NCBI GenBank assembly: GCA_035465955.1
Contig: DATIVK010000096.1
Span: forward strand, 1-20,628
DNA: 20,628 nt
Direction of reading: 5' to 3'
Source of the DNA: DATIVK01 sp035465955
GTDB taxonomy: Bacteria; Myxococcota; Myxococcia; Myxococcales; Anaeromyxobacteraceae
Shown here in pieces: positions 1 through 7,754 of the stretch. The translations under genes were made by a program, and so were the position numbers. A model generated the notes under the pieces. The model ran no database searches, was not told the DNA's origin, and saw nothing but the letters and a program-made list of their open reading frames with translations. Position 1 is the stretch's first letter; every line of letters starts with the position of its first letter.

Positions 1-889
1 TCACGTCGAGGGCGTTGGCGTTCGGGAGGGGCCAGATGCCGATGAAGACCGCCGTCTTGCCGCTGAAGGCGACGGCGGTGTCGTAGTCCTCCGCCCCGAG
101 GGCGACGTCGGCGACGTCCTTCAGCCGGACGATCGAGCCGCCCCGCTCCCGGACGACCAGCTGCTTGAACTCGGCCACCGAGCGGAGGTCGGTGTCGGCC
201 GTCAGGTTGACCTGGACCAGCGCCCCGCGCGTCTGGCCGACGGCGGCGAGGTAGTTGTTCCGCGCGAGCGCCTGCCGCACCTGGGCGGGGCTGACGTCGA
301 GGGAGGCCATCCGGTCCGGCCTGAGCCAGATCCGCATCGCGAAGGTCCGGCCGCCGAGGATGTCGGCGCGCTGGACGCCCTCCACCGCGGAGAGGCGCGG
401 CTGCACGACGCGCACGAGGTAGTCGGTGATCTCGTTCTGCTTCAGGGCGTCGGAGGAGAAGCTCAGGTAGGCCGAGGCGAACTGGCTCTCCGTCGACTCC
501 ACGTTGAGGATCGGGACCTCCGCCTCCGGCGGCAGGTCGCGCCGCACCTGGTCCACCTTCGAGGAGATCTCCGACAGGGCGCGCGTGGAGTCGTAGTTCA
601 GCTTCAGGTGGGCGCGGATGATCGAGAGCCCCTGCTTGCTCTCCGACTCCAGGTAGTCGATGCCGTCGGCCGCCGCGATGACGCGCTCGAGGGGGGTCGT
701 GACGAAGCCGGTGACGAGCGACGCGCTCGCCCCGACGTAGACGGTCGTCACCGCGATCGCGGCGCTCTCGCTGCGGGGGTACTGGCGCACGTTGAGCCGC
801 CGGATCGCCTGGAGGCCGGCGATCACGATCACCACGTTCACGACGATCGCGAGGACCGGCTTGCGGATGAAGAGATCGGTGAAGTGCAC
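1..889 (-). CDS. RND efflux permease, N-terminal part (cut by window edge)
   Basis: This is the inner-membrane proton-driven pump of a tripartite drug or solvent exporter of the HAE1 (AcrB/MexF-like) family. Only about 296 residues are in the window; the family is usually about 1,000-1,050, so the 3' part lies left of position 1. The product starts VHFTDLFIRKPVLAIVVNVV, the usual cytoplasmic tip plus TM1 of HAE1 pumps. Porter-domain landmarks follow: TTPLERVIAAADGIDYLES, NYDSTRALSEISSKVDQVR, and NYLAAVGQTRGALVQVN with LKDVADVALGAEDYD. The start is a GTG at 889 preceded by a GAGGGAGGG ribosome-binding site. It lies 18 bp after the adaptor gene's stop, so the two are co-transcribed. The substrate cannot be told from this fragment. 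Confidence 0.93.
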   Translation of the reverse strand, partial: MHFTDLFIRKPVLAIVVNVVIVIAGLQAIRRLNVRQYPRSESAAIAVTTVYVGASASLVTGFVTTPLERVIAAADGIDYLESESKQGLSIIRAHLKLNYDSTRALSEISSKVDQVRRDLPPEAEVPILNVESTESQFASAYLSFSSDALKQNEITDYLVRVVQPRLSAVEGVQRADILGGRTFAMRIWLRPDRMASLDVSPAQVRQALARNNYLAAVGQTRGALVQVNLTADTDLRSVAEFKQLVVRERGGSIVRLKDVADVALGAEDYDTAVAFSGKTAVFIGIWPLPNANALDV

Positions 890-907
890 GGCCGCCCTCC
901 CTCGCCG

Positions 908-2038
908 TCAGCGATCCGCCGGCTTCGGCGTGAGCTGGGGCTCCGGGGCGAGCGCGTCGTTCAGCGCGACGGCCATCCCGTTCCGGAGCTTGAACGCGCC
1001 GGCGCTCACGACGCGATCCCCCTCGCCGAGGCCGGAGAGCACCTCCACGAAGTCGCCGCGCCGCTCGCCCAGCCGCACGAACTGCTGCCGCACGACGGCG
1101 ACCCCCTCCCCGCCCTTCGCCTGCTCCACCCGGAAGACCGAGTCGCCGAACGGCGCGAAGATCGGCGCCGTCGCCGGGATCACGAGCGCCGTGCGCCGCT
1201 CGTGCCCGACCACCTCGACCTGCGCGAACATCCCCGGGCGCAGCCGGCCGTCGGGGTTGTCGAAGGTGGCGCGGACCCGGACGTTGCGGGTCGCCACGTC
1301 CACCTCCGGGTTGATCGTCGTGACGGTCCCCTCCCACGAGGAGCCGGGGAAGGTGTCCACCCTCACGCGGACCCGCTGCCCCGTCTTCAGCTCCGAGAGC
1401 GCCTGCTGGGGCAGCCAGAACTCGGCGTGGATCGGGCTGACCGACTGCAGCGAGGCGATCGGCGCCCCGGCCGCGAGGACCTGTCCCAGCTCGACCTGCC
1501 GGATCGAGATCCGCCCGTCGAAGGGGGCCCGGATCACCTTCTTCGCGAGGGTCGCCTCGAGCGCGACCACCGCCGCGTCCGCCTGGCTCGCCCGCGCGCG
1601 AGCGGCGTCCAGGTCGGCCGGCGCGTTGGCGTCCGCCGCGCGCAGCGCCTTCGCCCGCTCGAGGTTGACCGCCGCGAGGGCCGCGTCCGCCCTCGCCGCG
1701 ACCGCCTGCGCCTCCTCGGCCGAGGAGTCGAGCCGGACGAGGACCGTCCCGCGGCGCACCGTCGCGCCCGACTCGAAGTCGATCTCGCGCACGAGCCCGG
1801 GCAGCTCGGAGCCGAGCGTCACCCCGCGCACGGCGACGAGGGACGCCACCGCCCCCTGCCGCTCCTCCCAGGGGATCCGCTTCGCGCTCGCCGACGCGAC
1901 CGCGGCCGGCGGGGGACCCCCGGCCCCCGCGGCCTTCTTCATGGTGCCGATCTGCGCGGCCTTGGTGCCCGCGAGGACGCCGAGCACGAGGACCAGACCG
2001 AGGACGACCCCCACCCATGCGCGAACGCCGACTTTCAT
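908..2038 (-). CDS. RND efflux periplasmic adaptor (membrane fusion protein)
   Basis: This 376-residue HlyD/MexE-type adaptor should bridge the RND permease encoded just downstream and an outer-membrane channel. Residues 1 to about 30 form an uncleaved membrane anchor or signal segment (VGVVLGLVLVLGVLAGTKAA). The barrel-sandwich half-motif LPGLVREIDFESGATVRRGT follows, then an Ala-rich alpha-hairpin (about 110-165) and the second half-motif VIRAPFDGRISIRQVELGQ. Beta-barrel and membrane-proximal domains with RPGMFAQVEV complete the protein. Length and domain order are normal for the family. The ATG at 2038 has a GGAGG site 7 nt upstream. It is the first gene of the minus-strand efflux operon. 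No outer-membrane channel gene or TetR regulator is visible next to it, so either could lie off the left edge or elsewhere. Confidence 0.93.
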   Translation of the reverse strand: MKVGVRAWVGVVLGLVLVLGVLAGTKAAQIGTMKKAAGAGGPPPAAVASASAKRIPWEERQGAVASLVAVRGVTLGSELPGLVREIDFESGATVRRGTVLVRLDSSAEEAQAVAARADAALAAVNLERAKALRAADANAPADLDAARARASQADAAVVALEATLAKKVIRAPFDGRISIRQVELGQVLAAGAPIASLQSVSPIHAEFWLPQQALSELKTGQRVRVRVDTFPGSSWEGTVTTINPEVDVATRNVRVRATFDNPDGRLRPGMFAQVEVVGHERRTALVIPATAPIFAPFGDSVFRVEQAKGGEGVAVVRQQFVRLGERRGDFVEVLSGLGEGDRVVSAGAFKLRNGMAVALNDALAPEPQLTPKPADR

Positions 2039-2066
2039 GGCCAGTCCTCCGTGGATTCACGTTGCG

Positions 2067-2083
2067 CGAGCGAGGAGCGCTCG
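2067..2083. promoter_or_regulatory. Inverted repeat upstream of efflux adaptor, possible operator
   Basis: A perfect 6-bp inverted repeat, CGAGCG and CGCTCG separated by 5 bp, lies about 30 bp upstream of the adaptor's start codon. RND operons are often repressed by TetR-family proteins that bind such short palindromes next to the promoter. In DNA this GC-rich a 6-bp palindrome can arise by chance, and no regulator gene is adjacent, so this is only a candidate. Confidence 0.2.
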
Positions 2084-2173
2084 TCGATTAACGGCGCCGG
2101 CGCCGGGCCGCCCCTGCTCTGCGCGTGAAGCGCGCGCTGGCCCCCCGATGAGAACCTCGGGCGCCGTGGCGCC

Positions 2174-2208
2174 CCCTCACCCTGCCCTTCCCCCGGTGGG
2201 GGAGAGGG
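2174..2208 (-). repeat. Palindromic dispersed repeat, copy 1 (diverged)
   Basis: The plus strand reads CCCTCACCCTG followed by an imperfect hairpin, CCCTTCCCCC, loop GGT, GGGGGAGAGGG, with one bulge. It is a diverged copy of the element at 10589-10626, 16343-16380 and 18250-18287. It lies 14 bp past the stop of the HMG-CoA lyase gene, at the 3' end of the leucine-degradation operon, where it could act as a weak terminator or mRNA 3' barrier. It has no T-tract. Confidence 0.6.
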
Positions 2209-2221
2209 AAGAGGCTCTCTC

Positions 2222-3121
2222 TCAGCGGGCCGCGAGCGCCGCCGCCACGCGCGACCGGTTCGGCGCGCCGGCTGCCTCCGCGGCGAACCGGCCCGCGGCC
2301 ACCAGCTTCGCGAGGTCGACGCCCGTCGCGATCCCCATCCCCTCGAAGAGCCAGACCAGCTCCTCGGTCGCCACGTTCCCCGAGGCGCCGGGGGCGTACG
2401 GGCAGCCGCCCAGCCCCGCCACCGAGCCGTCGAAGGTGGTCACCCCGAGCTCGAGCGAGGCGAGGACGTTCGCGACCGCCATGCCGTAGGTGTCATGGTA
2501 GTGGCCGGCGAGCCGGTCGACCGGGATCACCGCGGCGCACGCCTCGACCAGCCAGCGGACCGTCTCCGGGTTCCCCTTCCCCACCGTGTCCCCCAGCGAG
2601 AGCTCGTCGCACCCCAGCTCCCAGAGCGCCTTCGCGGCCGCCGCCGCGCGCCGGGGCGCGATCGGCCCCTCGTACGGGCAGGCCACGGCGCACGAGAGGT
2701 AGCCCCGCACCCGCACCCCCGCGTCCCTCGCCCGCGCCACGACGGGCGCAAACCGCGCGAGGCTCTCCGCGATGGAGCAGTTGATGTTCCGCCGCGAGAA
2801 GGTCTCCGACGCGGCGCCGAACACGGCGATCTCGCGCGCGCCGGCCGCGAGCGCGTCCTCGAGCCCGCGCAGGTTGGGCACGAGGACCGGGTAGGCCACG
2901 CCGGCCTTCCGCCGCAGCCCGCGGAGCACCTCCGCGCCGTCGGCCAGCTGCGGGACCCAGCGCGGGGAGACGAAGGAGGTCGCCTCCACCGTCCGGAGCC
3001 CCGCGTCCGCGAGCCGCTCGATGAGCGCGATCTTCGTGGCCGCCGGGACGAGGCGCGCCTCGGCCTGCAGCCCGTCCCGCGGGCTCACCTCGACGAGCCG
3101 GACCGACGACGGCGACCTCAC
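2222..3121 (-). CDS. mvaB: Hydroxymethylglutaryl-CoA lyase
   Basis: This enzyme cleaves 3-hydroxy-3-methylglutaryl-CoA to acetoacetate and acetyl-CoA, the last step of leucine degradation (EC 4.1.3.4). The 299-residue protein keeps the family landmarks in order: VEVSPRDGLQ (metal/catalytic Arg15-Asp16), EATSFVSPRWVPQLAD, VPNLRGLEDA, SETFSRRNINCSI, GYLSCAVACPYEG, SLGDTVGKG, GHYHDTYG (metal-binding histidines) and the catalytic-loop cysteine in GLGGCPYAPGASGN. The chosen start is the GTG at 3121, which overlaps the hydratase stop as GTGA and begins just before the conserved VRLVEVSPRDG. Frame upstream of it has no homology to the family. It is the last gene of a three-gene operon and is probably translationally coupled to the hydratase. 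The gene is also called liuE. Confidence 0.95.
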   Translation of the reverse strand: MRSPSSVRLVEVSPRDGLQAEARLVPAATKIALIERLADAGLRTVEATSFVSPRWVPQLADGAEVLRGLRRKAGVAYPVLVPNLRGLEDALAAGAREIAVFGAASETFSRRNINCSIAESLARFAPVVARARDAGVRVRGYLSCAVACPYEGPIAPRRAAAAAKALWELGCDELSLGDTVGKGNPETVRWLVEACAAVIPVDRLAGHYHDTYGMAVANVLASLELGVTTFDGSVAGLGGCPYAPGASGNVATEELVWLFEGMGIATGVDLAKLVAAGRFAAEAAGAPNRSRVAAALAAR

Positions 3122-3912
3122 CCGGCCCCCCAGCGCGGCCGCCGCCGCTCGAGGAAGGCCGCGATCCCCTCCCGCCCCTCGGGCGAGGCGCGGACGCGCG
3201 CGAGCGTGCGGGCCGTCTCGTCGACGAGCGCGCCGTCGATGGGCCGGCCCCGCAGCGCCCGGAGCAGCGCCTTGGCCTCCCGCATCGCCGCGGGGCCGTT
3301 CGCCGCGAGCGCCGAGAGGACGCGCGCGACGAGCGCGTCGAGCCCCGCCGCGTCCGGCGCGACCTCGGAGACGAGGCCGATCCGATGGGCCTCGTCCGCC
3401 GAGAAGCGCTCTCCCGTGAGGAAGTAGCGGCGCGCGGCCCGCTCGCCGACGGCGGCGACGACGTACGGCCCGATCACCGCCGGCACGAGCCCCAGCGTCA
3501 CCTCCGACAGGGCGAAGGTGGCGTCCGGGGTGGCGAGGGCGACGTCGCAGGCCGCGACCAGCCCGACGCCCCCGCCGCGCGCCGCGCCGTGCACCCTCGC
3601 CACCGTCGGCCTCTCGCAGCGGTCGAGGACCGTGAGCAGCGTCGCGAGCCGCTGCGCGTCGACCAGCCCGTCCTCGGGGCCGAGCGCCGCGGCGCGCCGC
3701 ATCCACTCGAGGTCGGCCCCCGCGCAGAAGGACTCCCCCTCGGCGGCGAGGAGGATGGCGCGGATCCCCGCGTCCTCCTCCAGCGCGCGGACGGCCGACG
3801 TCAGCGCGTGGATCATCGGCTCGTCGAACGCGTTGTGGCGCCCGGGGCGCGCGAGCGTCACGACCCCGACCGGTCCGCGGCGCTCGAGCTTCACCGTGGG
3901 AGGAGCGGCCAT
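3118..3912 (-). CDS. liuC: Methylglutaconyl-CoA hydratase (enoyl-CoA hydratase family)
   Basis: This 264-residue crotonase-fold enzyme is predicted to hydrate 3-methylglutaconyl-CoA to HMG-CoA (EC 4.2.1.18). The crotonase features are RPGRHNAFDEPMI near the N-terminus, the oxyanion-hole segment ESFCAGADLEWMRR, and GAARGGGVGLVAACDVALA. The stretch LGLVPAVIGPYVVAAVGERA followed by RRYFLTGERF is typical of the LiuC branch rather than generic enoyl-CoA hydratases. The assignment is strengthened by position: it lies between the methylcrotonyl-CoA carboxylase subunit (4-bp gap) and HMG-CoA lyase (4-bp overlap), which are the steps before and after it. The ATG at 3912 follows a TGAGG stretch at the end of the preceding gene. 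A general enoyl-CoA hydratase is the alternative but fits the operon less well. Confidence 0.92.
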   Translation of the reverse strand: MAAPPTVKLERRGPVGVVTLARPGRHNAFDEPMIHALTSAVRALEEDAGIRAILLAAEGESFCAGADLEWMRRAAALGPEDGLVDAQRLATLLTVLDRCERPTVARVHGAARGGGVGLVAACDVALATPDATFALSEVTLGLVPAVIGPYVVAAVGERAARRYFLTGERFSADEAHRIGLVSEVAPDAAGLDALVARVLSALAANGPAAMREAKALLRALRGRPIDGALVDETARTLARVRASPEGREGIAAFLERRRPRWGAG

Positions 3913-3916
3913 GGCC

Positions 3917-5524
3917 TCACATCCGGAAGACGCCGAAGCGCGTCGGCTCGATCGGCGCCCGGGCGGCGGCCGCGAGCCCGAGCCCGAGGACGCGCCGGGT
4001 GTCGGCGGGATCGATGAGGCCGTCGTCCCAGAGCCGCGCGGACGCGTACCAGGGGTCGCCCTGGACCTCGTACTGCTCGCGGAGCGGCGCCTTGAACGCC
4101 TCCTCCTCCTCCTCGCTCCAGGCCTTGCCCCGCGCCTCGAGCCCATCCCGGCGCACCCGCGCGAGGACGCTCGCCGCCTGCTCGCCCCCCATCACCGAGA
4201 TGCGCGCGGTGGGCCACGTCCAGAGGAACCGGGGGCCATAGGCGCGACCGCACATCGCGTAGTTGCCCGCGCCGAAGGAGCCGCCGACGATGACGGTGAG
4301 CTTCGGCACGCGGGCGCAGGCGACCGCGGTCACGAGCTTGGCGCCGTCCCGGGCGATGCCGGCGTTCTCCACCTTCCTCCCGACCATGAAGCCGGTGACG
4401 TTCTGGAGGAAGACGAGGGGCAGGGAGCGCTGCACGCAGAGCTCGATGAAGTGCGCCCCCTTGAGCGCGGACTCCGCGAAGAGGACCCCGTTGTTCCCGA
4501 GGATCCCCACGGGCCGCCCCTCGAGCCGCGCGAACCCGCAGACGAGCGTCGGTCCGTAGCGCGCCTTGAACTCGTCCAGCTCCGAGCCGTCCACGAGCCG
4601 CGCGATCACCTCCCGCACGTCGAAGGGGCGGCGCAGGTCCGCCGGGACGATCCCGTAGAGCTCCTCCGCGGGGTAGAGCGGCGCCACGGGCGGCAGCCGC
4701 CCCTCGACGGGGGGCGCGCGCCAGGCGAGGTCGGCGACGCACCGGCGCGCGAGCGCGAGCGCGTGGGCGTCGTCCTCCGCGAGGTGGTCGGCCACGCCGG
4801 ACAGGCGCGTGTGCACGTCCGCGCCGCCCAGCTCCTCCGCGGTGACCGTCTCGCCGATCGCCGCCTTCACCAGCGGCGGCCCGCCGATGAAGATGGTCCC
4901 CTGGTTGCGGACGATGATGGTCTCGTCGCTCATCGCCGGCACGTACGCGCCCCCCGCGGTGCACGAGCCCATCACCACGGCGATCTGCGGGATGCCCGCG
5001 GCGGAGAGGTTGGCCTGGTTGTAGAAGATGCGGCCGAAGTGCTCGCGGTCCGGGAAGACCTGATCCTGAAGGGGGAGGAAGGCGCCCCCGGAGTCGACGA
5101 GGTAGACGCACGGGAGCCGGTTCTCGGCCGCGATCTCCTGCGCTCGCAGGTGCTTCTTCACGGTCAGGGGGTAGTAGGTGCCGCCCTTCACCGTCGCGTC
5201 GTTGGCGACGACCACGCACTCCACGCCGCTCACGCGCCCGACGCCGGTGATGAGCGACGCCCCCGGGACGTCGCCGCCGTACATCCCCCAGGCGGCCAGG
5301 GGGGAGAGCTCCAGGAAGGGCGTCCCCGGGTCCAGGAGCGCCTCCACCCGCGCGCGCGGCAGGAGCTTCCCCCGCGCGAGGTGCTTCTGGCGGGCCGCCT
5401 CCGGGCCGCCGGCGGCCACCGTCTCGAGGTCGGCGCGCAGCCGCTCCACCAACCTGCGCGCCGCGTCGGCGTTCGCGCGGAACTCGTGACCGCTCGGGGT
5501 CAGCGCCGTGCGGAGGACGGCCAT
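3917..5524 (-). CDS. liuB: Methylcrotonyl-CoA carboxylase, carboxyltransferase (beta) subunit
   Basis: This 535-residue carboxyltransferase moves CO2 from biotin to 3-methylcrotonyl-CoA, giving 3-methylglutaconyl-CoA (EC 6.4.1.4). It shows the two crotonase-like halves of the family. The N-terminal half has FLELSPLAAWGMYGGDVPGA, YLVDSGGAFLPLQDQVFPD and MGSCTAGGAYVPAMSDE. The C-terminal half has GILGNNGVLFAESALKGAHF, PLVFLQNVTGFMVGRKVENA and GGSFGAGNYAMCGRAYGPRF. AWGMYGG and QDQVFPDREHFGRIFYNQA favour the methylcrotonyl branch over propionyl- or acetyl-CoA carboxylases. It starts at ATG 5524 and is first in the operon. The partner biotin carboxylase/biotin carrier subunit and isovaleryl-CoA dehydrogenase, often in the same operon, are absent here. 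Confidence 0.95.
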   Translation of the reverse strand: MAVLRTALTPSGHEFRANADAARRLVERLRADLETVAAGGPEAARQKHLARGKLLPRARVEALLDPGTPFLELSPLAAWGMYGGDVPGASLITGVGRVSGVECVVVANDATVKGGTYYPLTVKKHLRAQEIAAENRLPCVYLVDSGGAFLPLQDQVFPDREHFGRIFYNQANLSAAGIPQIAVVMGSCTAGGAYVPAMSDETIIVRNQGTIFIGGPPLVKAAIGETVTAEELGGADVHTRLSGVADHLAEDDAHALALARRCVADLAWRAPPVEGRLPPVAPLYPAEELYGIVPADLRRPFDVREVIARLVDGSELDEFKARYGPTLVCGFARLEGRPVGILGNNGVLFAESALKGAHFIELCVQRSLPLVFLQNVTGFMVGRKVENAGIARDGAKLVTAVACARVPKLTVIVGGSFGAGNYAMCGRAYGPRFLWTWPTARISVMGGEQAASVLARVRRDGLEARGKAWSEEEEEAFKAPLREQYEVQGDPWYASARLWDDGLIDPADTRRVLGLGLAAAARAPIEPTRFGVFRM

Positions 5525-5609
5525 GACGGCTCAAGGAGAGCACCCTTCCCCGCCGGAGTCACCGGCTCGACCCCGGGGACGCCCCTCGGGGGCCTCCGGC
5601 CTCTCCCTG

Positions 5610-5638
5610 TTGCCTGGCGGCCCGACCTCGCGCAGATT
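5610..5638 (+). promoter_or_regulatory. Possible sigma-70 promoter for alcohol dehydrogenase
   Basis: In the 161-bp divergent gap between the carboxylase and dehydrogenase genes, TTGCCT (5610-5615) and CAGATT (5633-5638) are separated by 17 bp. This would give a leader of about 40 nt ending in an AGAGGAG ribosome-binding site. The -10 match is weak, and no clear promoter was found for the leftward operon in the same gap. Confidence 0.25.
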
Positions 5639-5685
5639 TGCCTTCCCACCGCCCTCACGTCCCCCGAGCCCCCGAGAGGAGCCCC

Positions 5686-6738
5686 ATGGCCAGGATCCCC
5701 GCCTACGCCGCCGCCACCGCCGGCGCGCCGCTCGCCCCCTTCACCGTGGAGCGGCGCGAGCCCGGCCCGCGCGACGTCGAGATCGACGTCCTCTTCTGCG
5801 GCGTCTGCCACTCCGACATCCACCAGGCGCGCGACGAGTGGGGAGGCGGGATCTTCCCGATGGTGCCGGGCCACGAGATCGTCGGCCGCGTCGTCCGAGC
5901 GGGCCGCGAGGTGGGGCGCTTCGCGCCGGGCGACCTCGTCGGCGTCGGCTGCATGGTCGACTCCTGCCACGCATGCGGGCCCTGCCAGCAGGATCTCGAG
6001 CAGTTCTGCGAGAAGGGGGCCGCCTTCACCTACAACTCCACGGAGATGGATCGCCGCACGCCGACCTACGGCGGCTACTCGACCCGCGTCGTGGTCGAGG
6101 AGCGGTTCGTCCTGAGGATCCCCGCCGGCCTCGATCCCGCCGGCGCCGCGCCCCTCCTCTGCGCCGGCATCACGACGTACTCGCCCCTGCGCCAGTGGGG
6201 CTGCAAGGCGGGGGACCGCGTCGCGGTGGTCGGCCTCGGCGGCCTCGGCCACATGGCGGTGAAGCTCGCCGCGGCGATGGGGGCGGACGTCACGGTCCTC
6301 TCCACGTCGCGCGCCAAAGAGGCGGACGCGCGCCGGCTGGGGGCGCACGCCTTCGAGGTGACGGGCGAGAAGGGCGTCTTCCGGACGCTGGCGGGCCGCT
6401 TCGACCTCATCATCGACACGGTCTCGGCGCCCCACGACTACGACAAGCACCTCGGCACGCTCCGGCCTCGGGGCACGATGGTGCTCCTCGGCGTGCCGCC
6501 CGCGCCGACGCCGGTCCACGCCTTCTCGCTCATCCAGGGGAACAAGCGGCTCGTCGGCTCGCTCATCGGCGGCGTCGCGGAGACGCAGGCGCTGCTCGAC
6601 TTCTGCGGCGAGAAGAAGATCGTCTCGGACGTCGAGGTCATCCCGATCCAGCGGATCAACGAGGCCTACGACCGGACGGTCAAGGGGGACGTCCGCTACC
6701 GCTTCGTCATCGACCTCGCCAGCCTCCGCGAGCGGTGA
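5686..6738 (+). CDS. Zinc-dependent alcohol dehydrogenase (YahK/cinnamyl alcohol dehydrogenase type)
   Basis: This 350-residue medium-chain dehydrogenase probably reduces aldehydes or oxidises primary alcohols with NADP(H). Catalytic-zinc ligands are visible in FCGVCHSDIH (Cys41) and GHE (His63-Glu64), with the third in LLCAGITTYSP. The structural-zinc lobe has four cysteines at 94, 97, 100 and 108. The Rossmann fold shows GLGGLGHMAVKLAAAMGA, followed by STSRAKEADARRLGA. FTYNSTEMDRRTPTYGGYS after the structural-zinc lobe is typical of the YahK subgroup. The chosen ATG at 5686 has AGAGGAG at 5675-5681. An in-frame ATG 48 nt upstream would add 16 Pro/Arg/His-rich residues and lacks such a site. 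The cation exporter gene follows after 59 bp on the same strand and may be co-transcribed. The substrate cannot be read from sequence. Confidence 0.93.
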   Translation: MARIPAYAAATAGAPLAPFTVERREPGPRDVEIDVLFCGVCHSDIHQARDEWGGGIFPMVPGHEIVGRVVRAGREVGRFAPGDLVGVGCMVDSCHACGPCQQDLEQFCEKGAAFTYNSTEMDRRTPTYGGYSTRVVVEERFVLRIPAGLDPAGAAPLLCAGITTYSPLRQWGCKAGDRVAVVGLGGLGHMAVKLAAAMGADVTVLSTSRAKEADARRLGAHAFEVTGEKGVFRTLAGRFDLIIDTVSAPHDYDKHLGTLRPRGTMVLLGVPPAPTPVHAFSLIQGNKRLVGSLIGGVAETQALLDFCGEKKIVSDVEVIPIQRINEAYDRTVKGDVRYRFVIDLASLRER

Positions 6739-6797
6739 CGCCGCCGCGCGGCGCCTTGCCGCTTGCCTCGCCCGGGGGAACGCGCGAGAAGAGCCGC

Positions 6798-7754
6798 GTG
6801 ACGACGACGGCCCAGCCCAACCTGACGCGCTTCGCGTGGCTCTCCATCGCCGCGGCGATCGCGACCATCGCCCTCAAGACCGCCGCGTGGTGGCTGACCG
6901 GCTCGGTCGGCCTCCTCTCGGACGCCGCGGAGTCGGTGGTCAACCTGATGGCGGCGGCGATGACGCTGATGATGCTCGGCGTCGCCGCGCGCCCCCCCGA
7001 CGAGGATCACGCCTGGGGCCACACGAAGGCCGAGTACTTCGCGAGCGCGGTCGAGGGGGGGCTCATCCTGGTCGCCGCCGCCGCGATCGCCTGGACCGGC
7101 GTCGACCGGCTGCTCCACCCGAGGCCGATCGAGCAGGCGGGGATCGGCCTCGCCATCTCCACCGGCGCCTCGCTCGTGAACTTCGCGGTCTCCCGCGTCC
7201 TCTTCCGCGCCGGGAAGCGGTACCACTCCATCGCGCTCGAGGCCGACGCCCACCACCTGATGACCGACGTCTGGACGTCGGCGGGGGTGCTCGCCGGGAT
7301 CGGCGTCGTGGCCGTCACCGGCTGGCAGCGGCTCGACCCGATCGTCGCGCTCCTCGTCGCGGCCAACATCGTCTGGACCGGCGTCCAGCTCATCCAGCGC
7401 TCGACCTCCGGCCTCCTCGACATCGCGATCACGCAGGAAGAGCAGCAGACGCTCCAGGCGATCCTCGCGCGCTACGCCGAGCGCGGCGTGCAGTTCCACG
7501 CCGTGCGGACGCGCCAGGCGGCGGCGCGCCGCTTCATCACGATGCACGTGCTGGTGCCGGGGGACTGGACGGTGCGCCGCGGCCACGACCTGGCCGAGGA
7601 GATCGAGCAGGCGATCTGCGCGGTGATCCCGAACGCCAACGTGATGACCCACCTGGAGGCGGTGGAGGACCCGGCCTCCTTCGCGGACCAGGGGCTCGAC
7701 CGGGCGGTGCCGGGCCCGGCCGAGGCGGGGGCCCCTACGCCTCCGGCGCCGTGA
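6798..7754 (+). CDS. Cation diffusion facilitator (divalent metal exporter)
   Basis: This 318-residue inner-membrane antiporter of the CDF family should export Zn2+, Fe2+, Co2+ or a similar ion in exchange for protons. About six hydrophobic segments cover residues 12-200. The transport-site motifs are LLSDAAESVVN in TM2 (Asp42) and the HxxxD pair His153/Asp157 in AHHLMTD of TM5. The conserved HAWGHTKAEYFAS loop lies between TM2 and TM3. A cytoplasmic domain (about 205-295) carries HAVRTRQAAARRFITMHVLV and a His-containing RRGHDLAEEIE. The GTG start at 6798 has GAGAAGAG just upstream; no better start precedes the first TM. Its last 20 bp overlap the 3' end of the convergent radical SAM gene. 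The metal cannot be assigned, though a neighbouring cobalamin-controlled cassette makes cobalt worth considering. Confidence 0.92.
   Translation: MTTTAQPNLTRFAWLSIAAAIATIALKTAAWWLTGSVGLLSDAAESVVNLMAAAMTLMMLGVAARPPDEDHAWGHTKAEYFASAVEGGLILVAAAAIAWTGVDRLLHPRPIEQAGIGLAISTGASLVNFAVSRVLFRAGKRYHSIALEADAHHLMTDVWTSAGVLAGIGVVAVTGWQRLDPIVALLVAANIVWTGVQLIQRSTSGLLDIAITQEEQQTLQAILARYAERGVQFHAVRTRQAAARRFITMHVLVPGDWTVRRGHDLAEEIEQAICAVIPNANVMTHLEAVEDPASFADQGLDRAVPGPAEAGAPTPPAP

Noticed and set aside
608..2128. Long open frames on the plus strand opposite the efflux adaptor
   Set aside because: They are low-complexity Arg/Asp/Pro/His-rich translations caused by high GC content, antisense to a clear MexE-type adaptor.
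3122..3706. Upstream extension of HMG-CoA lyase
   Set aside because: The extension overlaps the hydratase completely in another frame and has no family homology; the enzyme's conserved N-terminus begins just after GTG 3121.
5500..6519. Minus-strand open frame opposite the alcohol dehydrogenase
   Set aside because: It is antisense to a gene with all zinc ligands and the Rossmann motif intact, and it overlaps the carboxylase start.
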